Source: Bacteroidota bacterium (GTDB lineage: Bacteria > Bacteroidota > Bacteroidia > 2-12-FULL-35-15). Taken from it: a stretch of DNA of 49,723 bases. The stretch's first letter is position 1. Each line of letters starts with the position of its first letter. The notes beneath the pieces are model-generated. The model made no database searches, had not been told where the DNA came from, and saw only the letters and a program-made list of their open reading frames with translations. Shown piece by piece: positions 18,066-26,812 of this stretch. Where the stretch lies: positions 1 through 49,723 of the forward strand of contig CANJYB010000030.1 in assembly GCA_947479085.1 (NCBI GenBank), given 5' to 3'. Both the position numbers and the translations under genes were made by a program.

Positions 18066-18285
18066 ACCGGGTTCCGGGTGTACAAACGGATTATCTGAGT
18101 GTGCAAACCGATCTTCGGTGTGTGTGTCCTACCTTCGGGGTGCGCAAACGGACCATCGGGGTGTGCAAACCGAACATGCGGGTGTGCAAACTGATCTTCG
18201 GGATGTGCAAACGGATGTTCGGGATGTGTACCTGACCTTCGGGGGGGGCAAACGGATGTTCGGGGTGAGCTTACGGAACATCGGT
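18066..18285. repeat. Tandem array C, 21-bp unit, about 10 copies
   Basis: Units resemble GTGCAAACGGATGTTCGGG plus two bases. The CAAAC core occurs at 18083, 18104, 18145, 18166, 18187, 18208 and 18249, mostly 21 bp apart with two one-base slips. Some units carry ACCGATCTTCGGT, a palindrome. An open frame over the array (18058-18354) is repeat translation. The array sits between the secreted protein gene and the orphan gene at 18371. Confidence 0.88.
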
Positions 18286-18370
18286 TTTATCAAATTACTA
18301 TTCGAACCTGGCGTTTTCAGGGCTTTTTTATATAATCCAGTATTAATATTTTAAAATCTTTATTAAAATT

Positions 18371-19060
18371 ATGAGTTACGTTAAACGAGGCGATGCAGAA
18401 TTCGCTGGACAATTAGAACTTTTTGCAGCACAGGTGGTTATTTACCAAACTTTGTTCGGGCTTACCGATGATGAGTTGGCAAGTGCACTGGCTGATGCAA
18501 AATTAACAAGATGGGCAATTTCTGTCCAGAACCAGATTCAGGCGTATAGCCCGAATATCACTGGGTTCAAAAATCTACTGCGTTATGGCAACGGCAGTGA
18601 AGTATTAACTACGGTACCTGTACCTCCGGTGTTTATTACACCTCCGGGGTTGGTGGCTGCTAAGGTGGAATATCGGTTCACTAAACTGGCAGACCGCATT
18701 AAGGCATCTCTGAGCTATACCGCTAATATCGGCAGAGAGATGGGGATAGAGGGCAGTCATTCGCCTTTTGTGCCTAATGACGGAACACCTGATTTGAAAG
18801 GTAAAAACGCGTTCGGAGGTCATCCTTTGTTGCATTTTACTATGTCGAAATACGAAGGAGCGCAAATTTGGAAAGACAGTGGCGATGGAAAAGGTTTTGT
18901 TCAACTTACCATCAGCAATCATCCTGATTTTCTGGATTTGAGTGCGCTTCCTGCTGCTGGTATGGCTGTAGAATGGAAGTACAAGGCTGTGTATATTTAC
19001 AAAGGTGCAGTGGTTGGAAACTGGAGTGCAGTTATTTCTGTTGCTGTTACAGGTGTGTAA
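18371..19060 (+). CDS. Hypothetical protein, 229 residues
   Basis: I do not recognise a named family. There is no signal peptide or membrane segment. Residues about 10-75 look helical (FAGQLELFAAQVVIYQTLFG, DDELASALADAKLTRW); residues about 100-229 look like beta structure, perhaps a fibronectin-type fold near the end (AAGMAVEWKYKAVYIYKGAV). Base use is richer in G+C than that of the neighbours. It follows array C and has a strong terminator of its own, so it is a single-gene unit. Without a signal peptide a cytosolic place is expected. Confidence 0.75.
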   Translation: MSYVKRGDAEFAGQLELFAAQVVIYQTLFGLTDDELASALADAKLTRWAISVQNQIQAYSPNITGFKNLLRYGNGSEVLTTVPVPPVFITPPGLVAAKVEYRFTKLADRIKASLSYTANIGREMGIEGSHSPFVPNDGTPDLKGKNAFGGHPLLHFTMSKYEGAQIWKDSGDGKGFVQLTISNHPDFLDLSALPAAGMAVEWKYKAVYIYKGAVVGNWSAVISVAVTGV

Positions 19061-19085
19061 AACCAAAAAATGAAAACGAAAAAAC

Positions 19086-19130
19086 CAATCCTGCTCTTGA
19101 AAATAACAGGATTGTTTTTTTGTTTTTTTT
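19086..19130 (+). terminator. Intrinsic terminator after the orphan gene
   Basis: CAATCCTG pairs with CAGGATTG across a 13-base loop, followed by TTTTTTTG and eight more T. It is a textbook rho-independent terminator 25 bp after the stop at 19060. Confidence 0.85.
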
Positions 19131-19217
19131 AGAATTAAAATTACTTTTTAAAAAAAAACAATAATCAATAAACAGATAAATAAAAAAGTAAAAACAATTA
19201 AAAACAAAAACAAAAAA

Positions 19218-19910
19218 ATGAAAATTAAAAATTTACTAATTGCAGGTTCGTTATTATTAATAACTACTGCTAAAATGAATGCTGCCGATTTATGCGTAGC
19301 AGAAAATGGAACAGGCGGATGTTATTCCACCATTACAGATGCAATAAATGCAGCAACCAATGGCGACCGCATTATTATTAACCCTAAAGCTGGAGGTGCA
19401 CCTTATGCCGAGAATCTTAGTGTTACCAAAACTTTGCAATTTCTTTGTAATGTGGAAGGTGGTCAATATGCTGTATCTGGCAATATTGTTATCACTCCTG
19501 CCATTGGTAGAACAATTACATTTATTGGAATGAATAATTTGGCGGGAAATGTTACTGCAACCGGATCAAGTCCTGTAGGTGCAAGATGCAAAGTAAGCAT
19601 TATGAACTGCAATTTTGCCAATGGATTTATTAACCTTGATTGGGATTATTTTGATGTGTCTGTCGTTTCGTGTGTGTTCAATGATGGTTGTATTCAATTC
19701 CGTTATGGTAAAGCAATAGGCAATGACATTACTACCATCAATAATTATTACGCCCCGGTTAGTTATTTCAGAACCAGCATTTATGTAGGAACTGATGTGG
19801 TGCCAACAAATGATAGTATTTGGATAGTTGGAAATAAAATAATGAATAACAACCCATCCTCTTATTTTAACAATGGAATTTTTGCTTCCTCCACAAGTCA
19901 ATTTTACTAA
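19218..19910 (+). CDS. 5' half of a secreted beta-helix protein gene with a premature stop
   Basis: A signal peptide (MKIKNLLIAGSLLLITTAKMNAAD) is followed by a right-handed beta-helix type sequence (AENGTGGCYSTITDAINAAT, GDRIIINP, then many VSIMNCNF-like rungs). The frame stops at TAA 19908-19910 in the middle of a rung. The same frame stays open after the stop to 20480 with matching beta-helix rungs, so this is one gene of about 420 codons interrupted by an in-frame stop. If the stop is real, the protein is truncated at 230 residues and loses its C-terminal domain. Confidence 0.72.
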   Translation: MKIKNLLIAGSLLLITTAKMNAADLCVAENGTGGCYSTITDAINAATNGDRIIINPKAGGAPYAENLSVTKTLQFLCNVEGGQYAVSGNIVITPAIGRTITFIGMNNLAGNVTATGSSPVGARCKVSIMNCNFANGFINLDWDYFDVSVVSCVFNDGCIQFRYGKAIGNDITTINNYYAPVSYFRTSIYVGTDVVPTNDSIWIVGNKIMNNNPSSYFNNGIFASSTSQFY

Positions 19911-19925
19911 ATTAATAACAATCAG

Positions 19926-20480
19926 GTGATAACAACCACCAATATCTACCTTTGGGGTATTTATATCAATTATTCAAAAAGTTCTTTGCTAGGACGAAAC
20001 AGTATTGTTAATAATACTATATCAGGAGCAACTGTAGCAAATTTTCACGGAATTGAACAACAAAGTACAGCAGTAAATTCTTACTTTGACATAATAAATA
20101 ATCTTTGTTTGGCACAAGCAGGTTCTGCCATCAGTTTGTATTCAGCTACTGTAGGCCAGGTAAGTTACAACTCGTTTAATAATCCTTTAACATTTAGCGG
20201 ATATACCGATGATGGAACAAATAACCAAAGCAGCAATACAACATTGGATGTGAATTACCGTCCAAATGGCGGAACAGATGCAATCAATGGAGGTTCGCCT
20301 GATGAGGCATACTATGACATTAACTTAACACGCAACGATGCCGGAGCATACGGAGGTTCATTCACATTAGATAATTTTCATCCGGTAACAGATGCTGCTC
20401 GTGTATATATGGTTCGTGCTCCTCGTAAAATTACTCTTGGAAGTACTCTTAATGTAAAAGGAGATGCTTTTGACAGATAG
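19926..20480 (+). pseudogene. 3' half of the split beta-helix protein gene
   Basis: It is in the same frame as the upstream half and separated from it by a single TAA. The only initiator is a GTG at 19926 without a ribosome binding site or signal peptide, so independent translation would leave the product in the cytosol. It contains further beta-helix rungs (NSIVNNTISGATVANFHGIE, IINNLCLAQAGSAISLY) and an end domain (ARVYMVRAPRKITLGSTLNV) that I associate with other Bacteroidota beta-helix proteins. No T9SS tail is present. A C-to-T change from CAA to TAA would be enough to cause the break. Confidence 0.7.
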
Positions 20481-20593
20481 TTATCTGTCAGGGAAAAAAT
20501 AAATTATTAAGGATGTTTTGTTTTATTACTGCAAAAGTAATCGCACATCATTAATTCAATTATTTCTAGTATCTAACTTTTAAATACATAAAG

Positions 20594-23185
20594 ATGAAAA
20601 AAATATTATTATTAACAATTGTGTTCCTTAGTTCCTGGCTTGCAGCGCATGCACAGGTTACTCAAGCGGAATACTTCATAGATACCGACCCGGGCCAGGG
20701 AAGCGCAACCGCTTTGATAGCCGAGGATGGTAACTTTGATAACATACTGGAAACAGCTATCCAAACCGGAATATCCGTTTCGGATGTCGGCTTTCATTCC
20801 ATTAATGTAAGAGTGAAAGACATTAACGGCAACTGGGGACCAGTTTTCAAAACCATTTTGCATGTTGAAAATTTGCTTTCTGTTCGGGCAATAAAAATTG
20901 CTCAAGCCGAAATGTTTATTGATACCGACCCCGGTCAGGGAAGTGGAATACCTATGGTAGCATTTGATGGCAATTTTTCGGATGCTCTGGAAAGTGTGTT
21001 GAATACTACAACAGGTGCTCCTTCTTTGGGATTACATAAAATATGTGTACGGGTAAAAGATATGGCTAACACATGGGGACCTGTGTTTACTACTGTTTTA
21101 AAAGTAGATAATCTTCTTACTTCACGAAACATAAAAGTAGCAGCTGCCGAATTGTTTTGGGATACAGACCCGGGACAAGGAAACGGTATCGCTATGTTGG
21201 CTTTTGATGGCAATTATACGGATGCCATTGAAAGTGCATTGAATAACACAGTTTCTACTCCTTCATTAGGTTTTCATAAATTAAATGTAAGGGTTAAAGA
21301 TTTTGCCAACACTTGGGGACCATTATTTACAACCGTTGTTCATATTGAAAATGTCTTTTCGTCTCGCGCTATAAAAATTGCAGCAGGTGAATTGTTTTGG
21401 GATACAGACCCGGGACAAGGCAGCGGTATAACAATGCTGGCATTTGATGGCAATTTTACTGATGCGCTAGAAAGTGCTTTGAACAATACCATTACCACAC
21501 CTGCCACAGGAATGCATAAATTAAATGTTCGTGTAAAAGATGTGGCAAACAATTGGGGACCTGTGTTTACAACCATTGTGGATGTTGAATTGCCATACAC
21601 ATTGCGCAACATAAAAATAACAGCTGGCGAAATGTTTTTTGATACTGACCCCGGTCAAGGCAGTGGTATTACCATGATTGCTTTTGATGGTAATTTTAAC
21701 AATGCAATTGAAACTATTTCGCAAGATTGGGCTTTTTTACCCAATCCTGGTTATCATACGTTGAATGTGCGTGCCAAAGATGTGGCAGGTGTATGGAGTC
21801 CGGTATTTACTACCGCTATCCATTTTCTTCCTTGTATCTCACAACCTGTTCCTACTGTTTCTTCAGCAGGAAATATAACAAACATCTGTCCTGGCGATAG
21901 TGTTTTATTAACTGCTTCGGGAGCTTATACTTCATATACTTGGTTCAGAGGTAGTACCCAAGTGGGTACAGGGCAAACCTATTATGCTAATGCAGCTGGT
22001 TTTTACCAGGTGTATGTAACAGATGGAAGTGGATGCCCCGGATATTCAACCTTTTTACAAATTACGGAAACACCTGTTATTGCTAATATTACTACCGGTG
22101 GTCCAACTACTTTCTGTCAGGGAGGTAGTGTAACATTGGATGCCGGAAGTGGATATGCTACTTATAACTGGTCAGGAGGTCAGTCTTCTCAAACCATTAA
22201 TGTTACTGCTTCAGGAGTATTTACAGTTACTGTTTCCAATGGAAGTTGTGCCGTAACATCTGCTCCTGTTTCAGTTACTGTAAATCCTATTCCTGCTGTT
22301 CCTGTCATTTCTGCAAGTGGTGCAACCAATTTTTGTATGGGTCAAAATGTAACGCTTACTTCATCTGCTGCCAATTCTTATTTCTGGAGCACAGGTGCTG
22401 TAACTCAGGGCATCACTGTTAATCAGACAGGAAATTACTCAGTAACTGCTTATAACTCGTTTAATTGTTCTGCTGTTTCATCTGTTACTACAGTTACTGT
22501 TGATGACCCGATTGCAAATATCTCTGCAAGTGGACCAACTACTTTTTGCCAGGGAGATTCAGTTATCCTTTCGGTAAATTCAAACAGCAGTTATGTATGG
22601 AGCAACACCCTGACCTCGCAAAGTATAAATGTAAATCAATCCGGGACCTATTCGGTTGTGATAACAGATGCATTAGGCTGTGCAGATTCTTCACAAATTA
22701 GTGTGACTGTAAACCCTAATCCGGCTACTCCGGTAATTACATTAAATGCAGGAGATTTGGTTTCATCATCACCTACAGGGAACCAGTGGTACCTCAATGG
22801 AAACCTCCTTCCAGGAGCCACTGGCCAAACCTATACGTTCACGCAAAATGGAATATATACTGTTGTGGTAACTAACGCAAATGGTTGTTCTGTTTCTTCC
22901 GCTTCGCTCAATATGACATCCATTGGAATTGAGATAATGCAGGGAGAGAATGGAATAAACATTTATCCTAATCCGTTTACTTCTCAAACCATAGTTTCTT
23001 TTACAGAAGAACAAAAGAACATTACTGTGAAAATTGCAGATGTGCTCGGAAAGGAAGTGCAAAGTTTTAACTTTTCTGGTAAAAGTCTGTTAATCGGTAG
23101 GGGAGGGCTTAATGCTGGAATTTATTTCATTCAGATTTACAGTGAAAACAAAAATGTAATCAATAGGAAAATAGTTATTCAATAA
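20594..23185 (+). CDS. T9SS cargo with five 80-residue repeats and Ig-like domains
   Basis: An 863-residue secreted protein with a signal peptide (MKKILLLTIVFLSSWLAAHAQ). Residues 24-423 are five repeats of exactly 80 residues, each with the signature AExFxDTDPGQGxG and a second block VRVKDxxNxWGPVFTT. Residues about 425-780 are about five Ig/PKD-like domains (GPTTFCQGxSVTL, then YxWSxG, then VNxSGxYxVxV). The C-terminus (IYPNPFTSQTIVSF, GKEVQSF, LNAGIYFIQI, RKIVIQ) is a T9SS type A sorting domain. This is the layout of a large adhesin. It may have a calcium-binding element in the DTDPG motif, but that is inference. A bidirectional terminator follows. Confidence 0.9.
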   Translation: MKKILLLTIVFLSSWLAAHAQVTQAEYFIDTDPGQGSATALIAEDGNFDNILETAIQTGISVSDVGFHSINVRVKDINGNWGPVFKTILHVENLLSVRAIKIAQAEMFIDTDPGQGSGIPMVAFDGNFSDALESVLNTTTGAPSLGLHKICVRVKDMANTWGPVFTTVLKVDNLLTSRNIKVAAAELFWDTDPGQGNGIAMLAFDGNYTDAIESALNNTVSTPSLGFHKLNVRVKDFANTWGPLFTTVVHIENVFSSRAIKIAAGELFWDTDPGQGSGITMLAFDGNFTDALESALNNTITTPATGMHKLNVRVKDVANNWGPVFTTIVDVELPYTLRNIKITAGEMFFDTDPGQGSGITMIAFDGNFNNAIETISQDWAFLPNPGYHTLNVRAKDVAGVWSPVFTTAIHFLPCISQPVPTVSSAGNITNICPGDSVLLTASGAYTSYTWFRGSTQVGTGQTYYANAAGFYQVYVTDGSGCPGYSTFLQITETPVIANITTGGPTTFCQGGSVTLDAGSGYATYNWSGGQSSQTINVTASGVFTVTVSNGSCAVTSAPVSVTVNPIPAVPVISASGATNFCMGQNVTLTSSAANSYFWSTGAVTQGITVNQTGNYSVTAYNSFNCSAVSSVTTVTVDDPIANISASGPTTFCQGDSVILSVNSNSSYVWSNTLTSQSINVNQSGTYSVVITDALGCADSSQISVTVNPNPATPVITLNAGDLVSSSPTGNQWYLNGNLLPGATGQTYTFTQNGIYTVVVTNANGCSVSSASLNMTSIGIEIMQGENGINIYPNPFTSQTIVSFTEEQKNITVKIADVLGKEVQSFNFSGKSLLIGRGGLNAGIYFIQIYSENKNVINRKIVIQ
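20663..21862 (+). repeat. Five tandem 240-bp coding repeats
   Basis: The DTDPG-coding segment recurs at 20681, 20921, 21161, 21401 and 21641, exactly 240 bp apart. No insertion or deletion has occurred between the copies, although base identity has drifted. This points to duplication of an 80-residue module under length constraint. Confidence 0.92.
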
Positions 23186-23205
23186 TAACGTTAACCTTAT
23201 TAAAT

Positions 23206-23239
23206 AAAGAATCCCCGAATTTATTCGGGGATTCTTTTT
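23206..23239. terminator. Bidirectional terminator between convergent genes
   Basis: A perfect 15-bp stem, AAAGAATCCCCGAAT with ATTCGGGGATTCTTT, and a two-base loop. T runs lie on the plus side, and A-rich sequence on the other side gives U-rich ends for the minus strand. It separates the T9SS cargo ending at 23185 from the minus-strand gene ending at 23245. Confidence 0.88.
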
Positions 23240-23244
23240 AGCTT

Positions 23245-24219
23245 TTAATAACCTGCAGTATCATCTATTTCCGAAATATCCATTTCATTAAGGTTTATTT
23301 TCTTTCTTCTCTCATTCAGATTTTCTTTATCTTCTATAGGATAATACTTCTCTTTATTGTCAATAATTTTATATTGCGTTCCATAAACCTGTGGTTGTTT
23401 TTTTGCAACTTTTATTTTGTCCACAAAAAAAACTACATCTCTCCATTCCAGCTCTCCCTTATTGGCGGCATCAATAATTAAGTTGTAATGCCTCGCCCGG
23501 TAACCTATATCCGAATAACTGATAATGGAAAAGGGAATAGAATTATCACTGCCAACTAATGCCTTTGATGGATAACCGTATTGAGAAATTATTTTATCCA
23601 GGTCATTCTGTATTTTTAAACCGTTTGCATTATTTAAAGAAACATAGTTTTTGTATTGTTCTGATTTTTTGCCGAAAATCTTCTCAGCCAGTTCCAGCGA
23701 ATCCGAATATTTATACACCTGTTTTTCCAACTTTTTCAGAACAGTTATAAGTGAATCATTATAGTTTTTATTTAATATTGTTTTATACTTTTTTTCTTTA
23801 ATTAATTTCCCGTTATCATACCATTCTTCTTTTGCAAGTTCCCCAAGGCTGTCGTATTGCAGCCATTTTCCATAGTAAAAATAATGAACCAGTTTTTCTG
23901 TAACCACCAGTTTTGATTTTCCCTTACTTTTTAGTTTTCCGTTTTCATGATATAATTTAGTAAATGAAGTGCGAAAAATATAACGGTCTTTTTTCATCAG
24001 GTTGCCTACCTCATTATAATACTTCCAGCACCCTCTCTGATATCCTTTCCTATACCTTCCTATATCGTTAATCTTAGTTTTAGCAGAATCATGATAGGTT
24101 ATCCAAAGGCCTTGCCGTTCTTTATGTTTATATTGATTTATTTTATGTTGTGAAAAAAGGGGAGGGGAGAAGAGAAGGAAAAAAAGAGGAGCGTAAATAA
24201 CTAAAATCGTCCGTTTCAT
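23245..24219 (-). CDS. Secreted MORN-like (YwqK-type) repeat protein with a DUF6624-like domain
   Basis: A 324-residue protein with a signal peptide (MKRTILVIYAPLFFLLFSPP). Residues about 25-145 have MORN/YwqK-type repeats (ERQGLWITYHDS, YQRGCWKYYNEVGNLMKK, KLYHENGKLKSKG, EEWYDNGKLIKEKKY). Residues about 185-300 (QNDLDKIISQYGYPSKALVG, HYNLIIDAANKGE, QVYGTQYKII) resemble the DUF6624 domain, whose function is not known. The name antitoxin is often attached to YwqK repeats in databases, but no toxin gene is next to it and the protein is exported. It may be an envelope protein with a scaffold function; that is inference. Confidence 0.78.
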   Translation of the reverse strand: MKRTILVIYAPLFFLLFSPPLFSQHKINQYKHKERQGLWITYHDSAKTKINDIGRYRKGYQRGCWKYYNEVGNLMKKDRYIFRTSFTKLYHENGKLKSKGKSKLVVTEKLVHYFYYGKWLQYDSLGELAKEEWYDNGKLIKEKKYKTILNKNYNDSLITVLKKLEKQVYKYSDSLELAEKIFGKKSEQYKNYVSLNNANGLKIQNDLDKIISQYGYPSKALVGSDNSIPFSIISYSDIGYRARHYNLIIDAANKGELEWRDVVFFVDKIKVAKKQPQVYGTQYKIIDNKEKYYPIEDKENLNERRKKINLNEMDISEIDDTAGY

Positions 24220-24404
24220 TTTATTCTTTAGTAATGGTTAATGAAAGAAGTAAACTGGATTTTTCATAATAGCCGAAGGCAAAAATCATAAAGCAATCTA
24301 TTGTTAATTAAATTATATGATAAAAATAGAAATCATTTTTTTATCATAAATAATCAGTGTCATCTGCTTTCCAATCTTTTTTCTTTAATTAGGAAAGAAG
24401 TCAA

Positions 24405-25025
24405 CTATATATATTGATCAAGTATCCCCAATCCTTGCCTGATAATTTCAAAATCTCCTTCCGTACAATCTACCACTGTGGAGGCTTCATTGTTACCATA
24501 ACCACCGGCAATAACTATATCCACCACGTCTCTGTATTTTTCATGTATCAGCTCAGGGTCGGTGGTGTATTCTATTATTTCATCATCATCATGCACCGAA
24601 GTACTCATTATGGGATTTCCAAGTTGCCTTACAATTTCAAGGCAGATGATATTATCAGGAATACGAATACCTACCGTTTTCTTTTTACTTTTAAATAATT
24701 TAGGAACATTATTATTCGCTTCCAGGATAAAGGTAAAGGGTCCGGGAAGAGCCTTTTTCATTACCTTATAGGTTACAGTATCTATTGGCTTTGTAAAATC
24801 AGCCAGGTGCGAAAGGTCAGAACAGATAAAAGAGAAGTTTGCCTTTTCAGGATTAATGCCTTTTATTTTACACACTCTTTCCACTGCTCTTTGTTTATTA
24901 ATATCACAGCCAATACCATATACCGTATCAGTAGGATATATTACAACACCCCCATCCCTAAGGCAGGTAACCACTTCAGCTATTTCTTCAAAGTTTGGTT
25001 TATCAGGGTTTATTCGTAGTAACAT
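24405..25025 (-). CDS. YciO/YrdC/Sua5-family protein (threonylcarbamoyl-AMP synthase fold)
   Basis: A 206-residue protein of the YrdC fold. Early motifs are GGVVIYPTDTVYGIGCD and KIKGINPEKANFSFI, then LPGPFTFILEAN, VGIRIPDN and IMSTSVHDDDEI. YrdC/Sua5 makes the threonylcarbamoyl adenylate used for tRNA t6A37. The KxK-PxKANFSF form and the STSVHDDD block are closer to the YciO branch, whose activity is much weaker, so a role in t6A is plausible but not certain. The gene follows the aldolase gene on the minus strand, with an inverted repeat in the 87-bp gap. Confidence 0.85.
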   Translation of the reverse strand: MLLRINPDKPNFEEIAEVVTCLRDGGVVIYPTDTVYGIGCDINKQRAVERVCKIKGINPEKANFSFICSDLSHLADFTKPIDTVTYKVMKKALPGPFTFILEANNNVPKLFKSKKKTVGIRIPDNIICLEIVRQLGNPIMSTSVHDDDEIIEYTTDPELIHEKYRDVVDIVIAGGYGNNEASTVVDCTEGDFEIIRQGLGILDQYI

Positions 25026-25057
25026 TTTTGAGAATTAAGTATTGAGTATGGAGATGC

Positions 25058-25101
25058 GAGTATTGGAATGTTTGAGAAAGGCGTCTCATATCCCAATACT
25101 C
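25058..25101. other. Inverted repeat between the aldolase and YciO genes
   Basis: GAGTATTGG and CCAATACTC (9 bp) enclose an inner TGAGA/TCTCA pair. There is no T tract. It could act as a weak terminator or mRNA processing structure after the aldolase gene. Confidence 0.45.
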
Positions 25102-25112
25102 ACCTCACAATA

Positions 25113-25760
25113 CTACTTTTTAGCATCCGCCAGAAACTGAGCCAAACCATTATCTGTTAACGGATGTTTCAGCAAAGCAAGTATGGCACTTAGCGGGCAG
25201 GTAGCCACATCAGCACCAATCAAGGCACAATCTACAATATGCATCGGGTGACGAACAGAAGCTGCTAATATTTGTGTTTCATAACCGTAGTTATCATAAA
25301 TAATTCGGATGTCTTCAATCAAACGCAAACCATCTGTCGACACATCATCCAAACGACCAATGAATGGAGAAACATAAGTTGCTCCGGCTTTTGCAGCAAG
25401 CAGAGCCTGTCCGGCAGAAAATACAAGGGTACAATTGGTACGTATTCCTTTATCAGTAAAATATTTTATTGCTTTAATACCATCTTTAATCATGGGTACT
25501 TTCACCACTATTTGTTTATGCAGTTTAGCCAATGCCTCTCCCTCTCTTACCATACCTTCAAAATCAGTGGCTATCACTTCAGCACTTACATCTCCTGTAA
25601 CAATATTACAGATATCCACATAGTGTTTCAGAATATTGGCATCTCCTTTTATTCCTTCCTTTGCCATCAGCGATGGGTTAGTGGTTACTCCGTCCAAAAC
25701 TCCAAGGTCCTGTGCTTCTTTAATTTGTTCAAGGTTGGCTGTATCAATAAAAAATTTCAT
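25113..25760 (-). CDS. fsa: Transaldolase-like fructose-6-phosphate aldolase (TalC/Fsa family)
   Basis: A 215-residue single-domain TIM barrel of the small transaldolase family. The motifs seen are [29 protein letters not shown], the Schiff-base lysine in [27 protein letters not shown] and [11 protein letters not shown]. The family either splits fructose 6-phosphate into dihydroxyacetone and glyceraldehyde 3-phosphate or works as a transaldolase in the pentose phosphate pathway. Sequence alone does not separate the two; in a genome without a long transaldolase this one would serve the pathway. It is a cytosolic enzyme. A -7 element lies at 25812-25819. Confidence 0.9.
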   Translation of the reverse strand: MKFFIDTANLEQIKEAQDLGVLDGVTTNPSLMAKEGIKGDANILKHYVDICNIVTGDVSAEVIATDFEGMVREGEALAKLHKQIVVKVPMIKDGIKAIKYFTDKGIRTNCTLVFSAGQALLAAKAGATYVSPFIGRLDDVSTDGLRLIEDIRIIYDNYGYETQILAASVRHPMHIVDCALIGADVATCPLSAILALLKHPLTDNGLAQFLADAKK

Positions 25761-25811
25761 TTGTTTTAATTAGAATTTAATGGTTAGTATTTAATAATTA
25801 CGATTGAAGCA

Positions 25812-25819
25812 CAAAGTTA
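25812..25819 (-). promoter_or_regulatory. -7 element of the aldolase gene
   Basis: It reads TAACTTTG on the minus strand. The transcript would start near 25807 with a leader of about 47 nt. I see no good -33 at 17-23 bp. Confidence 0.45.
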
Positions 25820-25897
25820 GAAAATTACCTGTTGGATAGCCTGGAGAGTTATCAATTGTGGAAAACTAAGATAACTTTTTGATTCTCCGCAGCCCCC

Positions 25898-25967
25898 ATT
25901 CGTAAATTCGTAATGATTAGTTATCCGCACCCCACATTCGTAATTCGTGAAGATTCGTTATTCGTAG
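25898..25967. repeat. ATTCGT-rich low-complexity stretch
   Basis: ATTCGTA or ATTCGTGA words recur about six times (ATTCGTAAATTCGTAATG, CATTCGTAATTCGTGAAG, ATTCGTTATTCGTA). It lies just 3' of the SRP RNA gene. No gene is present. Confidence 0.6.
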
Positions 25968-25980
25968 GGGAATAAAAAAA

Positions 25981-26076
25981 GGGGCAAGCTACTTACATCG
26001 CACCGCTCAACCTGATACCTTTGCTTGCTTCCGCACCTGGAGGGTTGAAGGGAGCTGGTCGTATAAGACTTACCCC
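25981..26076 (-). ncRNA. ffs: Signal recognition particle RNA (small bacterial 4.5S type)
   Basis: The minus strand gives a 96-nt RNA whose ends pair (GGGGTAAG with CTTGCCCC). The apical part has the SRP domain IV signature, CCAGGTGCGGAAGCAAGC, with the GGAA tetraloop and the AGCA asymmetric loop that bind Ffh. The 3' side (GCGGTGCGATGTAAGTAGC) aligns with the matching part of E. coli 4.5S RNA. A run of seven T follows the 3' end and a TACTTTTG promoter element lies four bases before the 5' end. It works with Ffh and FtsY in co-translational targeting. Confidence 0.9.
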
Positions 26077-26080
26077 GGCA

Positions 26081-26088
26081 CAAAAGTA
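26081..26088 (-). promoter_or_regulatory. -7 element of the SRP RNA gene
   Basis: It reads TACTTTTG on the minus strand. Because the RNA 5' end is fixed by base pairing at 26076, this site calibrates the offset in this genome: the transcript starts five bases after the last G of TAnnTTTG. Confidence 0.7.
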
Positions 26089-26152
26089 GAAAGAAATTCG
26101 GAATTACATAAATTAAATTTCCAAATTAAGTATTATCCGCTCATCTAACCGC

Positions 26153-26503
26153 TTATAGCTTGAACCTCAAGCCTAAATTAATATCATAACTATAAGGATA
26201 TAATTTCAGTTCATCTGTTTTTGTATCCGCCCAAAAAGAACTTCCTGGGAGCAGATAATCAAGGCTGATACAAATCTGTGGAGCAACAAATAGTTTATCT
26301 TTTATATTAAAACGAAATCCTATTGAAACAGGCACACTCAAAAACTGGTACTTGTTCTGAATATTTTGTGCTGCTGTTCCTGCAGTATGGGTTGGTATTG
26401 TATCATATCCCAAAAATAATCCCCCTTGATAGATAGGTGTATAGGTAGTATCATTTTTCGAAGGAACCTGAGCAAAATAATATTTTTCACTTGTGTTATT
26501 TAG
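26153..26503 (-). pseudogene. C-terminal remnant of an outer-membrane beta-barrel protein
   Basis: The open frame (about 116 codons) has no ATG start and no signal peptide. Its sequence (YFAQVPSKNDTTYTPIYQGG, YQFLSVPVSIGFRFNIKDKL, YPYSYDINLGLRFKL) has alternating strands and ends in a terminal beta strand with F/L at the end, as in porin-like outer-membrane barrels. The first codon (26503) falls two bases before the first unit of tandem array D (26505), so the upstream part of the gene appears to be lost at the array border. The only in-frame initiator inside is a TTG at 26413. Confidence 0.65.
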
Positions 26504-26504
26504 T

Positions 26505-26812
26505 CAGGATGGCTCTGTTAATTATACAGGATGCCAGTTATGGGAGTGCAGGATGCCGGTTATGGGAGGACAGGATGCCGGTTATGTGAGTCAGGATACC
26601 GGTTATGGAAGTACAGGATGCCAGGTATGGGAGTACAGGATGCCGGTTATTGTAGTAGAGGATGCCAATTATGGGAGTATGGTATGCCAATTATGGGAGT
26701 ATGGTATGCCAATTATGGGAGTATGGTATGCTAATTATGGGAGTCAGGATACCAATTATGGGAGTATGGTATGCCGATTATGGGAGTATGGTATGCCGAT
26801 TATGGGCGGTTA
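26505..26812. repeat. Tandem array D, 22-bp unit, about 14 copies
   Basis: Units read AGGATGCCGGTTATGGGAGT plus two bases in the first half and GGTATGCCAATTATGGGAGT plus two bases in the second half. GCC recurs at 26664, 26686 and 26708 (22 bp), with a few 21-bp units. The two halves are two families of the unit that share the phase. Open frames across it are repeat translations. The array starts at the edge of the truncated barrel gene. Confidence 0.92.

Noticed and set aside
23245-24219. YwqK-type antitoxin of a toxin-antitoxin pair
   Set aside because: The protein has a signal peptide, no toxin gene lies next to it, and the repeats are generic MORN-type repeats.
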